From assembly GCF_964340395.1 (NCBI RefSeq), contig NC_135549.1, forward strand, positions 23,741,342 to 23,805,341: a stretch of 64,000 nucleotides of DNA. The letters are read 5' to 3'. The notes beneath the pieces are model-generated. The model had not been told where the DNA came from. It worked only from the letters and a program-made list of their open reading frames with translations, and ran no database searches. Both the position numbers and the translations under genes were made by a program. This document shows, piece by piece, positions 55,890-64,000 of this stretch (positions are counted from its first letter, which is position 1; each line of letters opens with the position of its first letter). This stretch comes from Glandiceps talaboti (taxonomy: Eukaryota; Hemichordata; Enteropneusta; Spengelidae).

Positions 55890-56330
55890 GAAAAATTAAG
55901 TCAGAAAATGATGCTTTTGAAACATGATTGTGATTGAAGAATAATTCTAAGTCAGAAATTGATGCTTTTGAAACACATGATTATGTTGCGGAAGAAAACT
56001 AAGTCAGAAATAGATTTTTAAGGAAAAAATGAGTCAGAAAGCAACGCTTTTGAAACATGATTGTGAGAGGAGAATAATTCTAAGTCAGAAACCAAAGCTT
56101 TTGAAACGCATGATTCTGTTGACGAAAAAAACTAAGTCAGAAATTGACATTTTGGAAACACTTTTGTTTGTGCATAAAAAATCTAAGTCAGAAATTGACA
56201 TTTTTGAAACACTTTTGTTTGTGCATAAAAAAACTAAGTCAGAAATTGACACTTTTGAAACGCATATGGTTGTGCAGACAAAAACTAAGTCAGAAATTGA
56301 CATGTTTAAGACATGCTTGAAATAAGTCTG
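55890..56330. repeat. Minisatellite, unit about 51 bp
   Basis: About seven units each contain TAAGTCAGAAATTGAC and TTTTGAAAC. The central ones (56110-56300) have a 51-bp period and stay open on the + strand as a 17-residue repeat (KSEIDIFETLLFVHKKT). No evidence shows it is translated. Confidence 0.8.
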
Positions 56331-56494
56331 ACAAACTGACATATCTAAAACTAGTCTCATATATGTCTGAGTGTTGATTTGAAACGCTATCATCTTTGAA
56401 ACACTACTAACACAATCTAGACTAGTTTGAAACTAGTTTTAAACTAGTTTTTGAATGATGGTTTTGGTAAGGGGATGCTTGCTATCAAAACAAA

Positions 56495-59400
56495 CTAGTT
56501 GTCATCAGCAGTGACATCAACAGGTTCTTCAATCTCATTGTACAATTCACGTACATCATTCAGAATGGCAATTATTTCTGACTTTTTCAAAGATGGTTTG
56601 GTAATCTTTAGAAAATGTATCTTCAATTCACACTGGGGTATGATAGAAAGAAGTACATTCATTTCTTCTAATAACTGCTCTTTAGTTTTCTTTTGATCTG
56701 ATTCGTAGTACTCCCTTTCCTGTGGTGTTAAATAATTCATGTGTGATGTCTTTAATAAAATGGTCTCCTCCCTGGATAGATATTTGGAACCATGTACTTG
56801 CTGACAACCTCTTTTTGTCTCTGTTTGCTAACATCACACAAAGACACTACATGTATATCTGACAAGAAGCCATCCAGGAGTTGGTTTGAAATAACTTGCC
56901 TTCCTAAGAATAGCTTTGAAGTTTGTCAACTCATTTTCATAACCCTGGTAAGGGCGCTGAAGTTTTTCAGTGGTGAGGAGGAAGAGATCATTATGTAATT
57001 TTTCTCTTAATTGGCACAAAGTTTCATGATTTGCAATAACCTTTTCCCACATCTTATAGTTAGCTTGTCCTACAATCCACTTTTTTACATCATTGTTAAA
57101 CTCTTCAAGCACAAAATCAGTTCCCTGGTGTGCAGTTGGTGACCCTGGCCTAGATATAGACTCATATTTATTGAGGACTCTATTTAACTCCTGTGGGTAC
57201 TTCAATCTATCAAACTCATCCCATGTTTCGATCATTTGATATTTTGTGTGATTTCGACAGAACCATACAGGCATAAACAACCTGTGACCAGTTTGGATTA
57301 GCTCTGTGTTGTTTGTACGAATACCTTTGTGAAATAATTTTAGTCCCATACAATGAGGCAAAAGGTTAGATACTAAATAAATCAAAGGTTTGATCAATAT
57401 GTTTGTTCGAGGAGACCCATGTTAAAAAAAGCATGTGATGTTGCATTCTCTTGACCCTCTTCATTAAGGTAAAAGTGAACCAACTCATCAATTATCCCAT
57501 CACAGAGTTTGCAGAAGTTATCGTATGCCTGATGGTGATCCCCACAGCCTTTACAAAATTGTAATGCTTTCTCAGAAATGAACCGTTGTGACCTAGCAAA
57601 TTTTGAATATATTACTAACCAACACAACTCAACTAGTGCTTTCAACATGTTCATCTCCTCGTGTCCTAGCCCAGTTCTAAGCAACACCCTATCAAATTCC
57701 CCTTCACCTTCAGCAATAACTTTTTTAACCAAACCATATGGCAATCCATCACATCTCATGATTGTCCATTCTCTCATACCATTTGGGTGGTATGACTTGA
57801 TGCCAGCATACTTACCAATTGCCTGTAGGACAACTCATATGGCCTCTGTACTGCTTGTGTTAACAAAAACGTGGGATTAAGGTAATTGCTGGGGTGTAGA
57901 CTTTTGTGACGTTTTCCTCTTTTCTTAATTCTGAAGTTTCTAGTTAGTGGATTCTTCAGAAGAGAAGGAGAGTAACTAGGGCACTGAGGTGTGGTGCTGT
58001 CTGCTGCTTTTAATACACAGCTGTCTGTGTTTCTATATTTTTTTTTTTTTTTAAATAATCACCTTTGCAGTAACCACATATTGACAAATTTGAAGTTGAT
58101 GTAGGAACCCAGTTTGCACTCTCATGAGATCCACTATACCGATATCATCTGATTCTTTATAATGATGATTTGGTTATGATGAAATATCCCATTTTTCTTC
58201 ATTTTGTCAAAATCATGTTGTCTCTCTCCAGTAATGAAAGGACATATTCTACACCCTCTTCATTCTTGTTGACTGTCTTTATGTAGCGGCTTAATTTTAT
58301 TGGAGTTTTCCACAGAACATAAATAGACAATATTTGATAGGGAAAAGACCAAATCGATCAAAATAAATTTAAAATTTAAAGAAGAAGGGCAGTGAGGATC
58401 CCAAGAGCCATTGGTCAACATGAAACACTGGACTGAACTAACCCATGGAAATATATTGTCCATAGACTAATTCCCACAAAGCCGAAAAGAAAGATGTAAA
58501 GAAATTAGAGTTAAATTCCCACAGAATAGAAAAGATTGTAGGACACCTAGATTATGTACTATGTCATAGAAAGCAAGAACATCACATTTACAAATAGATG
58601 TATTTTATAATGTAACAGAAATGGGGCAGTAACATTACAAATGTTACTAAAGATCTTAAGAATATTGTCTCATTGGTTCTCAATAGAATTCTGATTACAT
58701 CAATACTAAACTATATAGATGATTATGACAAACAGAGACCCATATGGCATCACAACGTCCTCTCAAAGCAAGTCAATGACTTCTAGAGAATGATTTGGGA
58801 ACAGGGAAGTGTAATTGCCATTATGTTGACTTTAATATCTTGTTGAGAAAGGGAAGAGAAAATATGACTCTTCTGAAATAGAAGAGGTGATTCAGTATTA
58901 TTTATAGTGTAATACAATACCCTATACGTTATGGTAAGTTGTGCTTCCTAACCCTGTTAGTACTTAGTAGCAATCATTTCTTTATATTATAATTTAGTGG
59001 AATAATTCAGACTCCAGTTTGCGACTAAGGAAACCCACCGGATGAGTTCCTTGACTTGTAGATAAAACATTTTTTTGAGAGAACTTTGATTCTGTCACAC
59101 TCTTTTTCTTAACAGTATTCAATCTACTGTCATCTTTATATATATTTTTCAGAAATCAGTCATCCATAGGGCATCACTAGTCACATTTATAAATTTATCT
59201 TATCACCCAGTGATCTACACTGCTTATGCTGCATTCTACAGGAAAATCTTTGTATTCAGAAGGCAGAATGAAACGATCACCAGAACTAAGAACACCTTGA
59301 CAAAAGTCTTCATATAATCTCATTAGAGTAACATCAGGTGAAACATCTATGATTCCAAATGGCCGGAGGATCTTTGCTCCAAAAGTCAGCTGAATTGATA

Positions 59401-60181
59401 TTAACATTTTGATTGCTTGTGCTCACAACGTACTCAAACTTCAGACATTTTAGAAACGTGTGAGCGGTTTACCTCCTAGCACAGTGAACACACTATTTCT
59501 TTATATTTAGTGGACTAATTCAGACATCAGTTTGCAACTTTGAAATAAGCCCACTCGGTGAGTTCCTTGACTTGTAGATAAAACACTTTTTTTGAGAGAA
59601 CTTTGATTCATCACAATTTACTATAATCAGCTGTCAATGACGACTTGCCTTAAAGTATGACATGATGTTAATATTAAAACAACCTATAAACTTGTAGTCA
59701 AAATTACACTTTTTACCTCATTTTTATGATAAATGCCTCCTGTTTCATGACAATCGGTAATTATATGTGTAAGTGAAGTTTCTGTCTACTTATATTTCCA
59801 TACTGAAAAGCCAAAACTAATGAGATACTCTAATTTTAGCAAGTGTCCATGTATTTCAAACAGGACAAAAAATTGAGTTATTACAACGGGGGTTGTACCT
59901 TCTAGCTCTTCAATATATATCTCGAAGCTGTACACTGTTGCTTTCTCTTTGATTTTTCGGTTGCTACCCTCTTCACTGTAGGCAACAGTGTAGAGCTCCT
60001 TGAAATCTGCCCTCTTCAGTTTCTCACCAGAATACACAAAGAGAGGCATGAACTGCCTTGGATTTCTTCTCACTATTTGATGAAGGTTCCCAACATCATC
60101 AAATCCTTGGGCAAACTGATTTTCCGTAGCAGAAGTTCTATCGTAGAAAATATATTTACAGTGTAAAGTGAACATGAACAA
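56495..60181 (-). pseudogene. Transposon-like gene, minus strand (element protein A)
   Basis: Pieces in order: 60181-59880 (NPRQFMPLFVYSGEKL, YTVAYSEEGSN), 59407-59195 (LRPFGIIDVSPDVTLMRLY), 57820-57394 after an acceptor cctacag (AIGKYAGIKSYHPNG, MREWTIMRCDGLPY, RTGLGHEEMNMLKALVEL), 57397-56834 (HRLFMPVWFCRNHTKYQ, RPGSPTAHQGTDFVLEE), about 56880-56770 in another frame, and 56740-56495 (YLTPQEREYYESDQ, ending in an acidic tail and stop). The frame breaks at 57394-57397 and near 56865. The content resembles large uncharacterised proteins (possibly DUF6589-type) that occur in many copies in marine invertebrates. It is probably a decayed transposon gene; the family name is a guess. Confidence 0.5.
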
Positions 60182-61943
60182 CGGTCATTAAAATTCAACT
60201 GTTTAATAATTTGGATAATAAGCAATAAATTGAGATAGGAGAACAGGTTAGAGTTATGCTGACAGTTAGAACATATGTTCTGGGTTGTTCATCTATTCCT
60301 TTCCATTCATCTAGAGTGTCACAGTTTCATGGTCAACATTCAAATGCAAGCAAGGTACAACCGTCACTGTGACATTGCTCAGCCTGTACATGCAGATGTT
60401 GTATGACGTTTAGAAATCCACTTCAAGTACTGACAAATAATCTTGTGTTGAATTTTTAACAATTCTGAGTAAATCTGAATAGTATATGTATTGTAAGTTT
60501 TGATGTTAATGGTCTTTGAATTTGTTACCCTCTGAACTATATGTCGTACAATTTCAAAATCTGACAGAGGATACAGACTAGTAGTTTACTTACCTGATCA
60601 ACACCAACTACTTAAGTAGCAGATTTAAAACTTCCTCTTTCTGCTCAAACTTTGTGAAATAAATATCAGAATAGCCAACATCTGCTACCCAGTCACCATG
60701 TGTGAAAATAAAAGTCTTCATGTCTTCTTCCGAACAGCAATTCTGCAACTAAAGAGTTTTCATGTATTCAATCAACAAGTCAATGAATCAGCCATAATAG
60801 GTCTTTTATATAACAACAAAAACAGATTTGGGGATTCCACTTCTGTACGTCTGGCAAATTGCTTCTGTCAGAGAAATCGTTTCTGTTGCAGAAATGTCTG
60901 ACATCGCGGAAATTGCTTTGAAAGTCTGTCATTGAGAGCGCTGAAATTGCTTTGAACTCTGTCATTGAGAGTGCTGAAATTGCTTTGAAACGCCCAGTCA
61001 TTGAGAGCGCTGAAATTGCTTGAAACGCCCAGTCATTGAGAGCACTGCATTAGAAAACCAGTCTGGTAAAGAAATGATGTTTGCGACCCCACCAATTAGA
61101 TGTTTGAATTAGACCAAATCATATATACTCAGGCAATGTAACAACCTTATGATAATATGCATATCAGTCATGTAACCATTTATGGCCAAACAAATCTCTT
61201 CCTATGTCAATAGTTCTCAAACTGGAGTTACATAACAAACTTCTCACCCAGACTACTTTGCACACAAGGCCTTCAAATATATGTATATAATGAGTGGCAA
61301 TGCTCTACTTATTAACATAATCATTGGAGGAATTTAATTGTTATTCTGGTGTCAAAAAAATGGGGGGGGGGGGGAGGGGTGGGGGGAATTTATTTACCCA
61401 TACTTTGACTCTGGTGATACATTAAATTTAGTTTGTCACCAGATGAGTATAATATTCACAATGTCCGAGGAAATTTGGTCTCTTTACAATTATGAAGGGA
61501 AACAGACTGTGTACCACATAACCACTAACATGTACCACTATCATACATGTACCACATGACAAATGAGCTTCATTAAACAACAATTTATTAAATACTACTT
61601 TAAAACTGCCAGCAAGTTCTGAACACACAAGTACAATAAATGATTGATTACAGAAAATAGAATAATAGTAACATTTCAAATCAAATACTAATTGTCAGAA
61701 TGAAATACAAAAAATGTATTTGTCAAGCATGCTTTGACACAATGAGACTATGACCCAATACTAACCAAGAATTTTGAAATAAAACATGATGTAAGTTTTG
61801 TGCTAGGAAACTTTGATTGGCCAGCATGTCGTCATGGGAAGTTCATGGAAAGATCTTATAATAAGTTTATTAAAATACAACACCCAATCAAACCCACACA
61901 GCATTTACTACACAACGTTCAATTGCATTACACTAATTTGCTT
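60182..61943. other. Stretch between transposon-like genes, with a short tandem repeat
   Basis: No gene is seen. Four units of 33-36 bp lie at 60909-61047, each with GAAATTGCTTTGAA and TCATTGAGAGCGCT. A G-rich run is at 61362-61385. Confidence 0.6.
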
Positions 61944-64000
61944 TTATGATCCAAGAAAGTTTTGGTAGTACGGGGTTTCAATGTGATTATATATTTGCAT
62001 TTGATTGGCATTATCCAGTTGTCTATCTTTACTGCATTCTACATTTAACTTTTCAGCTTTCCACTCAAAAGCATACTTGCTTTTCTCTTTCGCACTCAGT
62101 TTCTTCCATTCTATTAATAATGTTTTGAATAAATCCTGAGTCTCTCTGAATGTACATTTCTTGGTCTGTGACTTTAGAATCTCCCTCCTTCTTTTAAAAG
62201 CAAAATGGAGAGCAGCATTTCTTGCAACTTTCTGTTTATTCTTTATTTGCACATTTTTGTTTCTGTTTTTCCTCTTTTTGTGTTTTGTCATCATTTTGGG
62301 GACTCTCCTGAAGTGCTGATCCACTAAGCTAATTTTAAATGAACTTACTTTCAGACTGTCAAAGGTAAGTTTATAATCCTTGAGTGGAAGCCGTCTACCA
62401 TTGTTCAGTGAATCATATATGAAACTGTAGTTCACGATGTAATCGTTTCTTTTGATAGCTGTTTTCACAGTCGATGATACATCTTTTTTCATATTACATG
62501 AAGAAGGAACTAATACGACATACTTTTTTGTTGACTTTCGTTTGATATTTCCAAAGGGCAATTTTTTCCTGATTCGACCACCATGGTGTGTGATAAGTTT
62601 TTTCAATGTTTCATGAGTCATTTTTGTATTGTTGAACTTTGGCACAGTGCCAACACACACAAATGAGATCTTCCCAAATAGTGCCAGATTGACATTTGCT
62701 TCGTTCTCACCAGTTATTAATACAGGACTTGCAGCAGTCAACTGCTTTCTAACCCAGTGCCCACGATATACTTTCTGAATAATAAGGGCAGCTGAATGTT
62801 TCCTACAATATTCATCAAAGGCTATCGATGCAGCTGCTTTCTGACTGGCATCACTACATTTACCTTTTCCCCCCGAGAGAATTCATGTGATATCTCAGGT
62901 TTTTCCAAAGGTGAAAAAACTGAGATAAAATTGGGTCCTGTTTGTGTGCTCCACCGTGTCTTGTAGAGTGGTTGAAATAGAACCGTGCATGCTAGTAGTT
63001 GGTGTGTTCCCCACCCTGAGATTGAAATCTACCAACTGGGAAAGGCAACGTTTCCATCAACTGAGGTATCACATCAATATACTTCATCATATAAGGTGTT
63101 AGTGCTGCATAGCTATAACGAAGTCTGAATAATTGGAAGAATATTTCTGCATGTTGTTTGTATTTAGTTTTATCATTGCATGTATGTGAAAAAATGTAAT
63201 CATCTTGTTTAATGGAACCCTCTGGCCGACCTGAAATTAGAGTTGGTTCTTTGCTATCACTTATGATTTGAGTCATGATATAAAAACTTTCCCAAATTAA
63301 TTTGATGAACTCAAACTCTGTGTAGAATTGTTGAATTCCCAAGGCTTTCCTAACATGTTCTGGTAGTGTAACATGGTAAACATCATTTGACAGAACTCCT
63401 GAGAGTGGATGAGGGAAAACACATTCTTCTCCTTGTGGGGGAGGACTAATAATCGCTAAGGCATGGTCACAATTCAAAGTTATAGGCTCTAGCTCTCCTT
63501 TAGCATTGAACAAGATCTTAAAATTGCCATGACGCACACCTCTAAGAGAAATGTTTTGTTCTAATACATTCACTTTGTCTTGAATATATTGCTTTGCATT
63601 TACTCCCCTTTGTTCTGCCTTATTACCTTCAGATAAAATATTTCTCACCTCTAACTGGAGTAGTTTTTCAACACAACGTGCCATACCATGTAGAGTGCAC
63701 ATTACAGTTCTATCTATAGGTATACTAGCTAGTAAAGAATGTGGATGAGACCGTGAAATTGGTTGGATAAAGTCAGTTCTCAGCCCACTGACTGCACAAG
63801 TCAAATTTTTTGACTCTTTGTCAGCCTTGTGATAAATGTTCCAACCTGTATTGGTAGTAGGACCGAGGTTCTCGTCATCAAGTATGGCCTCTAAAAACAT
63901 CTCATCACCTGACAAGTAAAACTGACAATTTCTTTTAGATTTCTTTGCAACAAACTGGTCCAAAATACCTTGTAACCCTAGATTTTCTTCAAGGTTGTCA
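61944..64000 (-). pseudogene. Transposon-like protein with IQ motif, BRCT-like and HMG-like domains (element protein C)
   Basis: The frame is open from the right window edge to TAG at 62994-62992 (motifs LTPYMMKYIDVIPQLM and FPVGRFQSQGGEHTNY). It continues in the same frame after the stop (RFYFNHSTRHGGAHKQDP), then shifts by one near a six-base G run (62869-62874). After that come an IQ motif (IIQKVYRGHWVRKQL), a BRCT-like domain (FGKISFVCVGTVP, ITHHGGRIRKKLP, YVVLVPSS, NYSFIYDSLNNGRRLP) and an HMG-box-like segment (LLIEWKKLSAKEKSKYAFEW). The end is at 61944. Two lesions suggest decay, unless they are sequence errors. The upstream part is outside the window. DNA binding is inferred from the domains. 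Confidence 0.6.

Overview
The window is AT-rich, intron-bearing animal DNA. It carries multi-exon genes with GT-AG introns, several LINE clades, Penelope-like elements, foldback elements and long (AT)n, (GA)n and (CATA)n tracts. The protein families and mobile elements point to a marine invertebrate. I cannot name the species or choose between a deuterostome and a lophotrochozoan or cnidarian from sequence alone.

Left part (1-42 kb): a tandem array of three genes for a predicted Golgi type II O-fucosyltransferase-like enzyme, all on the + strand. Copy 1 shows only its last two exons and is broken. Copy 2 (5282-11006, five exons) is open except for a TAG at codon 25, just after the membrane anchor. 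Copy 3 (20235-37177, five exons, 476 codons) is intact and is the likely working gene. The gene unit was duplicated together with mobile elements already between the genes (a CR1/Jockey-like LINE, an opposite-strand LINE with ORF1 and endonuclease, another LINE 3' end, a Penelope fragment). Differences between copies therefore expose later insertions and deletions. Intron 1 of copy 3 has grown to 13.1 kb and holds a 1.3-kb tandem repeat, a Penelope RT remnant, histone-3'-end-like elements and a 5.6-kb long-terminal-inverted-repeat element (27530-33131) whose 6-bp target duplication I could check against the repeated sequence it landed in.

Middle part (43-52 kb): an intact 11-exon gene, 518 codons, encoding a membrane-anchored fusion of two glycosyltransferases. 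The first half matches the TIGR04282/DUF2064 family and the second half the TIGR04283 GT2 family. These are normally separate bacterial neighbours (rSAM/selenodomain-associated transferases 1 and 2, also named arsenosugar biosynthesis glycosyltransferases). A fused, intron-rich animal version is the most interesting item here.

Right part (54-64 kb): minus-strand, partly decayed genes that look like pieces of large uncharacterised DNA transposons. One has an IQ motif, a BRCT-like domain and an HMG-box-like domain downstream of a conserved transposon-like region. Short tandem repeats lie between them. No rRNA, tRNA, CRISPR array or bacterial-type operon was seen.
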